Source: Kutzneria sp. 744
GTDB taxonomy: Bacteria; Actinomycetota; Actinomycetes; Mycobacteriales; Pseudonocardiaceae
NCBI RefSeq assembly: GCF_000568255.1
Contig: NZ_KK037166.1
Location: forward strand, 3,043,243-3,107,242
Direction: 5' to 3'
DNA length: 64,000 nt
The notes under the pieces were generated by a model that was given only the letters and a program-made list of their open reading frames with translations, ran no database searches and was not told the origin of the DNA. Positions 24,487 to 32,696 of this stretch are shown here, piece by piece (position 1 is the stretch's first letter; each line of letters starts with the position of its first letter). Position numbers and translations under genes: made by a program.

Positions 24487-24548
24487 GGGTTTCTCACACC
24501 TGCGTCCCAGCAATGAGACGTGCTCCGCGCGCTGGCTACCCTGGATCC

Positions 24549-26376
24549 GTGACCACGCTGGTGTTCGTCGGGGCCGGGCCGCGGGCCACTGGTCTGCTCG
24601 AACGGATCGCCGCCAACCTGCCGGAGTTCCCGCAGGCGCTGGACATCCACCTGGTCGACCCGCATCCGCCGGGGGCCGGCCGGGTGTGGCGTCATGCGCA
24701 GTACGCAGATGCTGCGCATGAACTCCATGGCCGAGGACGTCACGATGTTCACCGACGACAGCGTGGTCTGCGAGGGGCCGATCCGGCCGGGTCCCTCGCT
24801 GTACGAATGGGCCGAGCAGGTGCGGGCCGGCGGGCTGGGCGATCCCGTGCTCACCGCACAGGTTCGCGCCTTGCGCGGTACCAGTTTTCCCACCCGTCAG
24901 CTCCAGAGTCGTTACCTGGAGTGGGTTTTCGACACCGTCGTCAAGCAGTTGCCCGACACCGTCACGGTCACCGTGCATCCGACGACCGCCCTGAGCGTCA
25001 CCGACGATTCCGACGGCCGCCAGGTCGTCGCGCTGGCCGACGGGGAGACGCTGGTCGCCGACCTGGCCGTGCTGACGCTGGGACACCTGGACTCGGATCC
25101 CCTGCCGGAGCATCGGGAGCTGGCGAAGTACGCCGCCGACAACGACCTGCGCTACATCCCGCCGGAATACGCCTCCGACACCGACCTTTCCGGGCTCCGG
25201 CCGGGCGAACACGTTGTCATGCGGGGATTCGGGCTGTCGTTCATCGACCTGATGGTGCTGCTGACCGAGGGCCGCGGCGGCCGCTACGTCGAGGCCTCCC
25301 CCGGCGTCCTGCGCTACGAGCCCTCGGGCCGGGAACCCGTGCTGCACGTCGGGTCGCGGCGTGGCGTGCCGTACCACTCGAAGACCAACTACCGCCTGCT
25401 CGGCGAGCGGCCCGCGCTCCCCCGCTTCCTCACGCCCGAGGTCATCGACGCCCTGCCGGCCGGCAGCGACTTCCGTCGGGACGTCTGGCCATTGGTGGCC
25501 AAGGAGATCGCCTGGGCCTACTACCACGAGCTGTTCACCGGCCACCCTTCGCGCGTGCGGATGGACTGGGTCGACTTCGACCGCTGGTACGCCCAGTTGC
25601 CGTGGGGCAGCCCGATCCTGGACTCCCTGATCCAGCGGGCCGTGCCCTCGCCCGACGACCGCATCCACTTCGAGGCCCTCGACCGCCCCCTTCGCGGCCT
25701 CTCCTTCGCCGAGAACGAGCTCCAGGACCGCCTGCGCGACCACATCGCCGCCGACATCTCGCGCCGTACCGACGATCGGTTCAGCGCCGATCTCGGCGCC
25801 TTCCTCGGCCTGCTCAGCTGCTACGGCCAGCTCCAGCGGCTCAAGTCGCTGCGCCCCGAGTCCCAGGTGCGGGACCTCGACCGCTGGTGGCACGGATTCT
25901 TCAGCTTCATGGCCAGCGGGCCGCCCGACTTTCGCCTCCGCCAGCTGCTGGCCCTGTCCGACGCCGGCATCGTCCGCTTCCTCGGCGCCGACATGTGGGT
26001 CCGCCCCGCCGACGGCGTCTTCCTCGCCGGCGGCCACTCCTCCCCCGGCACGGTCGCCGCCACCGCCCTCGTCGAGGCCCACCAGCCCGGCCCCTCCGTG
26101 CGTACGAGCGGCTCCGCCCTGCTGCGCGCCTTGGACGGCCTGGAGGAGCTCCTCGTCGACGACTCCTACTCCGTGCACACCGGCCTGCTCCGCATCGCCC
26201 CCGACGGCCGCCTGCTCACCCCCTCCGGCCGGCCCCACCCCCGCCGCTTCGGCCTCGGCGCCTACTCCAACGAACGCGCCGTCCCCGCCTTCGCCCGCCC
26301 CCGCACCAACGCCCCCGGCTTCCGCCAGAACGACGCCACCGCCCGCGCCCTCCTCGCCACCCTCCGCCTGTTCTGA
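24549..26376 (+). CDS. Second CreE-like FAD/NAD(P)-binding monooxygenase, one frameshift as assembled
   Basis: About 609 aa if repaired. It starts at GTG 24549 (VTTLVFVGAGPRATGLLERI), which matches the FAD motif of the CreE-like protein. The frame breaks between about 24695 and 24715 (end of GAGRVWRHAQ, resuming at STQMLRMNSMAED), consistent with one lost base. The rest is intact: PGPSLYEWAEQV, LTLGHLDSDPL, RGFGLSFIDLMVLLTEGRG, RPHPRRFGLGAYSN. It aligns with the 2956-4848 protein over its length but no lyase partner is adjacent. It could be a second N-oxygenase or a housekeeping member of the family. A P1 palindrome follows 23 nt after the stop. Confidence 0.75.
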
Positions 26377-26399
26377 CCCCCGCTCTCCTCCCCCCGGTT

Positions 26400-26456
26400 A
26401 TGCAGGGAAGGACGCCTTACCCTCGTTCAACGAGGGTAAGGCGTCCTTCCCTGCAT
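26400..26456. repeat. Palindromic repeat P1, copy 2 (perfect 28-bp arms)
   Basis: Arms 26400-26427 and 26429-26456 are perfectly complementary with a single C between them, the core being AAGGACGCCTTACCC. It lies 24 nt after the flavoprotein stop and before the fabG promoter. Same family as 1555-1607. It is probably a terminator, though the length and perfection exceed what termination needs. Confidence 0.85.
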
Positions 26457-26487
26457 CCCCCCTGCGTGACGTGGCTCTACTGGTCGA

Positions 26488-26507
26488 CATACCGCCTGGT
26501 CGGTATG
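26488..26507. promoter_or_regulatory. TetR-type operator, site A (upstream of fabG-fadE operon)
   Basis: CATACCG-CCTGGT-CGGTATG, a 20-bp palindrome overlapping a TATGCT -10-like element and 40 nt upstream of the SDR start. Site B at 63156-63173 shares the ATACCG-N6-CGGTA core and precedes the operon that encodes a TetR regulator (60711-61310), the obvious candidate repressor for both. Confidence 0.65.
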
Positions 26508-26546
26508 CTCGCCGGAAACAGCGCCGTCCAGCTCAAGGAGGAGCAC

Positions 26547-27308
26547 GTGCCGGAGACGAGCCAACGGGTCGCGATCGTGACCGGAGCAGCCCGGGGAATC
26601 GGCGCCGCCACGGCGGTGCGGCTGGCCGCGGACGGGTTCGCGGTGGCGGTGCTCGACCTGGACGAGGCGGCCACCAAGCAGACGGTGGACGCCATCGTCG
26701 AGGCGGGCGGCCGGGCGATCGGGGTGGGCGCGGACGTCAGCGACGCCGAGCAGGTGCAGGCGGCGGTGGACCGGGTGGCCTCGGAGCTGGGCGGGCCGAC
26801 GGTCCTGGTCAACAACGCGGGCGTGACCAAGGACAACCTGATCTTCAAGATGTCCGAGAACGACTGGGACCTCGTCATGAACGTGCACCTGCGCGGCTCG
26901 TTCCTGATGACCCGGGCGGTGCAGAAGCACATGACCGAGGCCAAGTGGGGCCGGATCGTGAACCTGTCCAGCACCTCGGCGCTGGGCAACCGCGGCCAGG
27001 TCAACTACTCGGCGGCCAAGGCGGGCCTGCAGGGCTTCACCAAGACCCTGGCCATCGAGCTGGGCAAGTTCAACGTCACGGCGAACGCCATCGCCCCGGG
27101 CTTCATCGCCACCGACATGACCGCGGCCACCGCGGAGCGGATCGGCGTGGGCTTCGAGGACTTCAAGACGATGGCCGCGCAGCAGATCCCGGTGAACCGC
27201 GTCGGTGTGCCCGACGACATCGCGCACACCGTGTCCTTCCTGGTCAGCGACGGCGCGGGCTTCGTGTCGGGCCAGGTCATCTACGTCGCCGGAGGGCCCC
27301 GTGACTGA
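26547..27308 (+). CDS. fabG-like: FabG-like 3-oxoacyl-ACP/CoA reductase (classical SDR)
   Basis: 253 aa from GTG 26547 with AAGGAGG upstream. Classical SDR motifs: TGAARGIG (cofactor loop), NNAG in VLVNNAGVT, the catalytic Ser in NLSSTSA, and YSAAK (YxxxK). The high similarity to FabG, including NRGQVNYSAAKAG, suggests reduction of 3-ketoacyl thioesters with NADPH. First gene of an operon with two acyl-CoA dehydrogenases and a MaoC hydratase; its stop overlaps the next start. Confidence 0.85.
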   Translation: MPETSQRVAIVTGAARGIGAATAVRLAADGFAVAVLDLDEAATKQTVDAIVEAGGRAIGVGADVSDAEQVQAAVDRVASELGGPTVLVNNAGVTKDNLIFKMSENDWDLVMNVHLRGSFLMTRAVQKHMTEAKWGRIVNLSSTSALGNRGQVNYSAAKAGLQGFTKTLAIELGKFNVTANAIAPGFIATDMTAATAERIGVGFEDFKTMAAQQIPVNRVGVPDDIAHTVSFLVSDGAGFVSGQVIYVAGGPRD

Positions 27309-28474
27309 CCTTGTGGCCAAGGTCGAGCAGTTCCTGGCCGAGCACCCCACCGAGGGCGCGGACGCCGTCGAGTGGCTGGGCGCGCGCTTCGACGCGGGCC
27401 TGGCCTGGGTGCACTTCCCCGTGGGCCTGGGCGGCCTCGGCGCGTCCCGGTCCGGGGCAGCAGGCGGTGGACGAGGCCTTCCTGCCGCCAAGGGGCAGCC
27501 CAACCCGGCCGCTCCGGTGATCGGCTACGGCAACGGCATGGGCCGCGCCGACCATCCTCAGGTTCGCACCGACGAGCAGAAGCAGCGCTACCTGCCGCCG
27601 CTGGACGAGGCGAAGGAGTGGGTGCCAGCTGTTCAGCGAGCCGGGCGCCGGCTCCGACCTCGCCACGCTGGCCACCCGCGCGGTGCGTGACGGCGACGAG
27701 TGGATCGTCGACGGCCAGAAGGTCTGGACGACCATGGCGCACGTGGCCCGCTGGGCCATCCTGGTCGCCCGCACCGACCCGTCGCTGCCCAAGCACCAGG
27801 GCCTGAGCTACTTCGTCTGCGATATGACGGACCCGGGCGTGGATGTGCGCCCGCTGCGCCAGATCACCGGCGAGGCCGAGTTCAACGAGGTGTTCCTGTC
27901 CGGGGTGCGCATCCCGGACACGGACCGCCTGGGCGCGGTAGGCGAGGGCTGGAAGGTCGCCACCACCACGCTGATGAACGAGCGCGTCACCATCGGCGCG
28001 CACGCCGCCGAGCGTGAGGACGGCCTGATCGGCGCCGTCACGAAGACCTGGCGGGAGCGGCCGGAGCTGCGCACGCCGGGCCTGCACGACCGGCTGCTGC
28101 GGCTGTGGGTGGACGCCGAGGCGCTGCGTCTGACCGCGGAGCGCCTGCGTCAGGGCCTGGCCGCCGGCCAGCCCGGCCCGGAGGGCTCGGCCGCCAAGCT
28201 GACCTTCGCCACGCTCAACCAGGCCATCACCGGCCTCGACGTGGAGCTGCACGGCGAGGAGGGCCTGTCGTACAAGGACTGGACCATGCGCCGTCCCAAG
28301 GACGCCGACTGGGCCAGCCGCGACGCGGGCTTCCGCTACCTGCGCATGAAGGGCAACTCCATCGAGGGCGGCACCTCGGAGATCCTGCGCAACATCATCG
28401 CCGACCGCATCATGCAGCTGCCCAAGGAGCCGCGCGGCGACGTCGACATCCCGTGGAAGGACCTGCCCCGATGA
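27301..28474 (+). CDS. Acyl-CoA dehydrogenase (FadE, large partner), about three frameshifts as assembled
   Basis: About 390 aa if repaired; start GTG 27301 inside the end of fabG. The N-terminal half is shifted near 27452 (after SRSG), near 27490, and near 27622 (an extra G in TGGGTGCC, since CQLFSEPGAGSDLATLA reads perfectly in the next frame). From 27683 the frame is clean: GQKVWTTMAHVARW, GEAEFNEVFLSGVRIPD, KGNSIEGGTSEILRNIIADR. The shifts fall at or near short G/C runs, so assembly error is likely. The final ATGA overlaps the 81-nt linker ORF. Confidence 0.8.
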
Positions 28475-28551
28475 GCGAGCTTGCGAGCGAATCATTCAGC
28501 ACAGAGCGTCCGCGAACGCGGACGCCGAGCTTTAGCGAGGCGCAGCAGTGA
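28471..28551 (+). repeat. 81-nt intercistronic linker element, copy 2 (encodes a 26-aa ORF)
   Basis: 27 codons from ATG 28471 to TGA 28549-28551. It starts inside the stop of the first acyl-CoA dehydrogenase (ATGA) and ends overlapping the GTG start of the second (GTGA). The peptide begins MSELASESF and ends TPSFSEAQQ. The centre is a perfect hairpin GCGTCCGCG-AA-CGCGGACGC. The 5' 20 nt closely match copies at 9859, 39191 and 62351. Confidence 0.85.
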
Positions 28552-29639
28552 GCGATCTTCTTTACGGAGAGGTCGAGAACGACCTGCGGGCTTCCGTGCG
28601 GGATCTGCTGACCGACCGGTCGCCGTGGACGTCGGTGCTGGCCCGGGTGGAGACCGACAAGCCGTACGACCTGGAGCTGTGGCGGGCCCTGGCCACCGAG
28701 ATGGGCCTGGCCGGCCTGCTGGTGCCGGAGGACCTGGGCGGCGCCGGGGCGTCGGCCCGCGAGGTCGCCGTGGTGCTGGAGGAGCTGGGCCGCGCGGTGA
28801 CGCCGACCCCGTTCCTGGGCAGCGCGGTGCTGGCCACGAGCGCGCTGCTGGCCGCCGGCGACACCGAGACGGTGGCGAAACTCGCTGCGGGGCAACGGAT
28901 CGGCACGCTCGCGGTGTCGCTGACCACTGCGCCCAACGCCGCTTTCCCCGGTGCCGTCAAGGTTGTGGACGGCAAGCTGACCGGTCGGGTCGGCAGCGTC
29001 GTGGACCTTGAGGTAGCCGATGTCATTGTGGTGCCGGCGATCGGCGCCGACGGGCCGGAGCTGCACGTCGTGCAGACGGCGTCCGCGGGCGTCACGATCA
29101 CGCCGATCACGCCGCTGGACCTGACGCGGCGCATCGCCACGCTGGAGCTGTCCGGTGTGGAATCGCGCAAGCTCTCCGGCGATGCCGAGTCGGCGCTGCG
29201 CAAGGCATTGACCACCGGCGCGGGCCTGCTGGCGGCCGAGCAGCTGGGCGTGGCCCAGTGGTGCCTGGACACGACCGCCGAGTACGTCAGCACGCGGCAC
29301 CAGTTCGGCCGGCCGATCGGCTCGTTCCAGGCGCTGCGGCACCGGCTGGCCGACCTGTGGGCCTCGGTGTCCTCCGCGGTCGCCGTTTCCCGTGCGGCAG
29401 CCGACGCCCTGGCCACCGAGTCCGATGTGGACATCGCGGTCGCGGTCGCGGCCTCGTTCTGTTCGGAGCTGGCCGTGCTCGCGGCCGAGGAGGCGCTCCA
29501 GCTGCACGGCGGCATCGGCATGACCTGGGAGCACCCGGTGCACCTGTACCTGGGGCGCGCCAAGAGTTCCGAGCTGGCCCTGGGCACGCCGGAGCGGCAC
29601 CGCGACGCGCTGGCCACCTTCGTCGACCTGCCGGCCTGA
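28548..29639 (+). CDS. Acyl-CoA dehydrogenase (FadE, small partner)
   Basis: 363 aa from GTG 28548. It has an acyl-CoA dehydrogenase C-terminal helical domain with RHQFGRPIGSFQALRHRLAD and the LHGGIGMTWEHPVHLY signature, but a weaker, shorter N-terminal half. Paired adjacent dehydrogenases in actinobacteria often form alpha2beta2 heterotetramers that desaturate bulky or branched acyl-CoAs such as sterol side chains; that substrate class is an inference. It is coupled to the preceding dehydrogenase through the 81-nt linker. Confidence 0.85.
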   Translation: MSDLLYGEVENDLRASVRDLLTDRSPWTSVLARVETDKPYDLELWRALATEMGLAGLLVPEDLGGAGASAREVAVVLEELGRAVTPTPFLGSAVLATSALLAAGDTETVAKLAAGQRIGTLAVSLTTAPNAAFPGAVKVVDGKLTGRVGSVVDLEVADVIVVPAIGADGPELHVVQTASAGVTITPITPLDLTRRIATLELSGVESRKLSGDAESALRKALTTGAGLLAAEQLGVAQWCLDTTAEYVSTRHQFGRPIGSFQALRHRLADLWASVSSAVAVSRAAADALATESDVDIAVAVAASFCSELAVLAAEEALQLHGGIGMTWEHPVHLYLGRAKSSELALGTPERHRDALATFVDLPA

Positions 29640-29653
29640 GGGGAACCCAAGCG

Positions 29654-30115
29654 ATGCGCACGTTCGCGAGCCTCGACGAGGTCAAGGCGGCCAAGGGCGA
29701 GGAGCTGGGCGTCACCGACTGGCACCTGGTGACGCAGGAACAGGTCAACCTGTTCGCCGACGCCACCGAGGACCACCAGTGGATCCACGTGGATCTGGAC
29801 AGGGCGGCCAAGGGTCCGTTCGGCGGTCCGGTGGCCCACGGCTACCTGACGCTGAGCATGCTGGCCAAGTTCTCCGGCCAACTGTGGACGGTCGGCGGGC
29901 TGTCGATGGCCGTCAACTACGGGCTCAACAAAGTTCGCTTCCCGCAACCAGTTCTGGTCGGCAAGCGGATCAGGGCCCGCGGGCAGCTGGCCGACGTGGC
30001 CGAGAACAAGATGGGCCTGCAGGTGACGGTGCTGATCACCGTCGAGATCGAGGGCGAGGACAAGCCCGGCTGCGTGGCCGAGTCGCTGGCTCTCCTGGTG
30101 CCACAGTCCGGGTAA
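29654..30115 (+). CDS. MaoC-like (R)-specific enoyl-CoA hydratase
   Basis: 153 aa from ATG 29654, 14 nt after the dehydrogenase stop with a GAGGGGAACCC ribosome site. It is a hot-dog fold protein with the hydratase motif FADATEDHQWIHVD (catalytic Asp/His) and GGPVAHGYLTLS. It hydrates the enoyl-CoA made by the two dehydrogenases. It is the last gene of the operon; a strong palindrome follows. Confidence 0.85.
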   Translation: MRTFASLDEVKAAKGEELGVTDWHLVTQEQVNLFADATEDHQWIHVDLDRAAKGPFGGPVAHGYLTLSMLAKFSGQLWTVGGLSMAVNYGLNKVRFPQPVLVGKRIRARGQLADVAENKMGLQVTVLITVEIEGEDKPGCVAESLALLVPQSG

Positions 30116-30175
30116 TCCCGGAATAGTCACGGTTCGGAAACTCCGGCGACACCGGTCGGCTCCGACTGCGACAGT

Positions 30176-30209
30176 GCTCCGGCGGCGGGCGATCGCCCGC
30201 CGTCGGAGC
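30176..30209. terminator. Strong palindrome, probable terminator of the fabG-maoC operon
   Basis: A 34-bp inverted repeat (one mismatch) centred on CGGCGGGCGATCGCCCGCCG, 60 nt after maoC and 21 nt before the next gene. It lacks a T-run, as is usual in actinobacteria. Confidence 0.6.
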
Positions 30210-30230
30210 CTTCCATTCCCGGAGCAATCA

Positions 30231-30626
30231 GTGAACTACGACCAGACGGCGTCCACCGGCATGAGCCCGGCCTTCGCCATCGTTTTCGGTCTCATCTACG
30301 CCGCCGTGATCGTGTTCGAGATCGCGGCCCTGTGGAAGGTGCTCGTCAAGGCCGGCCGCCCCGGCTGGGGCGCGATCATCCCGATCTACAACACCTATCT
30401 GCTGGTGAAGGTGGCCGGCCGGCCCGGCTGGTGGGTGATCCTCTACTTCATCCCGCTGGTCAACATCATCATCCACCTGATCGTCTCGCTGGATGTCGCC
30501 CGCAACTTCGGCAAGGGCGGCGCGTTCGGCTTCTTCATGGTGTTCCTGCTGGGCCCCATCGGCTTCCCGATCCTGGGCTTCGGCAGCGCGCAGTACCAGG
30601 GCCCGAGCCCGCTGCAGCAGTTCTGA
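30231..30626 (+). CDS. DUF5684-family small membrane protein
   Basis: 131 aa from GTG 30231 with a GGAG site. Four hydrophobic spans are visible, with the characteristic GWGAIIPIYNTYLLVK and RPGWWVILYFIPLVNIII segments and a C-terminal PILGFGSAQY. The family is common in actinobacteria and of unknown function. Confidence 0.75.
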   Translation: MNYDQTASTGMSPAFAIVFGLIYAAVIVFEIAALWKVLVKAGRPGWGAIIPIYNTYLLVKVAGRPGWWVILYFIPLVNIIIHLIVSLDVARNFGKGGAFGFFMVFLLGPIGFPILGFGSAQYQGPSPLQQF

Positions 30627-30637
30627 CGATCCTCGGT

Positions 30638-30670
30638 CATCGCCCGATTCCTTTGTAGGATCGGGCGATG
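30638..30670. promoter_or_regulatory. Inverted repeat overlapping promoter and start codon of the enoyl-CoA hydratase
   Basis: CATCGCCCGAT (30638-30648) and its exact complement (30660-30670) flank an 11-nt spacer containing TAGGAT, a good -10 element for a leaderless transcript. The right arm includes the ATG at 30668. It could be an operator or an RNA hairpin hiding the start codon. Confidence 0.5.
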
Positions 30671-31465
30671 ACCGATGTCGTGCTGGCGGAGAACACCGAC
30701 GGGGTGCTGCTGCTCACCCTGAACCGGCCGGAAAAGCTCAACGCGTGGACCCCGGCGATGGAAGAGCAGTTCTTCGGCGCGCTGGCCGCCGCCGACGAGG
30801 ACCCGTCGGTGCGGGTGATCGTGGTCACCGGCGCCGGCCGCGGCTTCTGCGCCGGGGCCGACCTGAGCGCCCTGGGCGCGGTCGATCCGTCCGCCATCAG
30901 CGAGGCGGACATCCACCCCAGCGGCAAGCCCATCAGCTACGCCCTGTCCCTGCGTAAGCCGGTGATCGCCGCCGTGAACGGCCCGGCGGCCGGCATCGGG
31001 CTGGTCATCGCCCTCTACTGCGACGTGCGGTTCGCCGCCGCGGACGCCAAGCTCACCACCGCGTTCTCCCGGCGCGGGCTGATCGCCGAGCACGGCATCG
31101 CGTGGCAGCTGCCCCGGCTCGTCGGGGCCAGCCGGGCCATGGACCTGTTGCTGTCCAGCCGAATCCTGCTCGGCGAGGAGGCCGGCCGGATCGGCCTGGT
31201 CGACCACGTGCTGCCCGTCGACGAGGTGCTGCCGGCCGCGCTGGCCTACGCCCGCGATCTGGCCGAGAACTGCTCCCCGCGGTCGATGGCGATCATCAAG
31301 CGGCAGGTGCTCCAGGCCCTGGAGTCCGATTTGGACACCTCGCGGCAGGAGGCCGTGCGGCTGATGCTGGCCTCGTTCACCGACGACGACTTCCGCGAAG
31401 GTGTGCTGAGCCACCTGGAGAAGCGGCCGCCGCGGTTCGCGGCGCTTGACCCTGACACCGTGTGA
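30668..31465 (+). CDS. Enoyl-CoA hydratase/isomerase
   Basis: 265 aa from ATG 30668, apparently leaderless. Crotonase motifs: LNRPEKLNAWTP, GAGRGFCAGADLSALG (oxyanion hole) and VNGPAAGIGLVIALYCDVRFA, with the catalytic Glu region RGLIAEHGIAWQLPRLVG. It resembles PaaG/EchA hydratases of fatty-acid or phenylacetate breakdown; the substrate cannot be read from sequence. Flanked downstream by a MerR regulator. Confidence 0.85.
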   Translation: MTDVVLAENTDGVLLLTLNRPEKLNAWTPAMEEQFFGALAAADEDPSVRVIVVTGAGRGFCAGADLSALGAVDPSAISEADIHPSGKPISYALSLRKPVIAAVNGPAAGIGLVIALYCDVRFAAADAKLTTAFSRRGLIAEHGIAWQLPRLVGASRAMDLLLSSRILLGEEAGRIGLVDHVLPVDEVLPAALAYARDLAENCSPRSMAIIKRQVLQALESDLDTSRQEAVRLMLASFTDDDFREGVLSHLEKRPPRFAALDPDTV

Positions 31466-31486
31466 GCCCCTAGACCTGACGGCATC

Positions 31487-32308
31487 ATGTTCAGCATCGG
31501 AGACTTCGCCCGGCTGGGGCTCGTGTCGGTCCGCATGTTGCGGCACTACGACGGCATCGGGCTGCTGCCGCCCGCCCGTGTCGACGACACCACCGGTTAC
31601 CGGTGGTACGCCGCGGACCAGCTGCCGCGGCTCAACCGGATCGTCGCGCTGCGCAAGCTCGGTTTCACCCTGCACCAGGTGGCCGGGCTGCTCGACGACA
31701 CCGTGAGCGCCGAGCAGCTGTACGGCATGCTGCGATTGCGCCGCGCCGAGCTGGCGGCCCAGGTGGCCGCCGACAGCGCCCGGCTGGCCCAGGTCGAGGC
31801 CCGTCTCCGAAGCATCGAGAGGGAGGGCAAGATGCCGTCGGTCGACGTTGTGCTCAAGAAGGTGCCGCCGGTTCGGGTGGCCGAGCTGACCGCGCTCGCC
31901 GCCAGCTACGCGCCGGAGGACATCGGGCCGGTGATCCAGCCCCTGTACGGCCGCGTGGAGGCCGAACTGGCCCGGTCGGGTCTGACCGTGTCGGGGCCGG
32001 GAATCGCGTACTACGAGGAGGTTCCGGACGGCGTTCTCGTGCATGCCGCCCTGGAGGTGTCGGGAGAGCCTGCCGCGGACACCGAGTTGCGGGTGACGAC
32101 GCTGCCCGAGCTCCAGGAGGCCGCCACCGTCGTGCACCACGGTCCGATGTCCGAGTGCGGGCCGGCATTCGACGAGCTGGCCCGCTGGCTGTCGGAGAAC
32201 GGTTGTCGGGGAGGGCAGTACGCCCGCGAGGTGTACCTGCACTGCCCGCCCGGTGTGGAGCAGCAGGGGTGGGTCACGGAGCTCCAGATCCCCGTGGTCC
32301 GGGACTGA
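31487..32308 (+). CDS. MerR-family regulator with GyrI-like effector domain
   Basis: 273 aa. The N-terminal MerR winged helix (FSIGDFARLGLVSVRMLRHY, then YRWYAADQLPRL) and dimerisation coiled coil (about 75-110) are followed by an AraC-effector/GyrI-like ligand domain (PSVDVVLKKVPPVRVAEL, then ATVVHHGPMSECGPAFDEL). The BmrR-like layout fits a multidrug- or small-molecule-sensing activator. The target is unknown; the gene 21 nt upstream is a hydratase. Confidence 0.85.
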   Translation: MFSIGDFARLGLVSVRMLRHYDGIGLLPPARVDDTTGYRWYAADQLPRLNRIVALRKLGFTLHQVAGLLDDTVSAEQLYGMLRLRRAELAAQVAADSARLAQVEARLRSIEREGKMPSVDVVLKKVPPVRVAELTALAASYAPEDIGPVIQPLYGRVEAELARSGLTVSGPGIAYYEEVPDGVLVHAALEVSGEPAADTELRVTTLPELQEAATVVHHGPMSECGPAFDELARWLSENGCRGGQYAREVYLHCPPGVEQQGWVTELQIPVVRD

Positions 32309-32317
32309 TCCGAAGGG

Positions 32318-32360
32318 GTGGCTGGTCGTGGCCCGCCGCCACGTGACCACGACCAGCCAC
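32318..32360. terminator. Hairpin terminator after merR-type gene
   Basis: Perfect 14-bp arms (GTGGCTGGTCGTGG at 32318-32331 and its complement at 32347-32360), loop of 15 nt, 10 nt after the stop. Confidence 0.7.
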
Positions 32361-32405
32361 TCCACAGAGTGTGTCCGCCCTGGCACTGTCCGGCAATGCT
32401 CCAGT

Positions 32406-32419
32406 TGGAAGCGCTCTCA
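32406..32419. promoter_or_regulatory. Orphan LacI/CebR-like operator half-palindrome
   Basis: TGGAAGCGCTCTCA, close to the actinomycete sugar-operon operator TGGGAGCGCTCCCA (two mismatches), within the 388-nt gene-free stretch 32309-32696. The next gene is not a sugar gene, so this could be chance or a remnant. The rest of the stretch holds the merR terminator and a P3 repeat; no gene is seen. Confidence 0.3.
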
Positions 32420-32494
32420 TCGCCGGGTTTACGCCGAACGGCCGACGACATCTTTCACGTAATGCATTAAGCCCAGCTCAGAGCCGTCCGACTC

Positions 32495-32541
32495 CCCCGG
32501 CGAGTCACGCTCTCCGGCACACCGAAACACGGTTTCGGGCA
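32495..32541. repeat. 47-bp repeat P3, copy 1
   Basis: Shares CACACCGAAACACGGTTTC and the flanking GAGTCACGCTCTCCGG with 34211-34257, and a diverged form at 50072-50118. It includes a small hairpin CCGAAAC-ACG-GTTTCGG. Confidence 0.7.
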
Positions 32542-32696
32542 GCCCGGGTTTCCTGTTGGCACTGACCGGTTCCACGGGTCGCTCGGCCTTTCGGGCAACC
32601 GTCGCCGCAGGCTTGATCGTCGGCCGCCGGGGCGGGCGGTGATCGCCGGTAGCGTCGGCCACGTCGCGAAAATCCCACCCACACAAGGAGAAGCGC

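Noticed and set aside
26400-26456. The short peptide starting MQGRTPYPRS read from the P1 palindrome as a gene start
   Set aside because: It is simply the palindrome read as codons; the same peptide appears at 1553 for the same reason.
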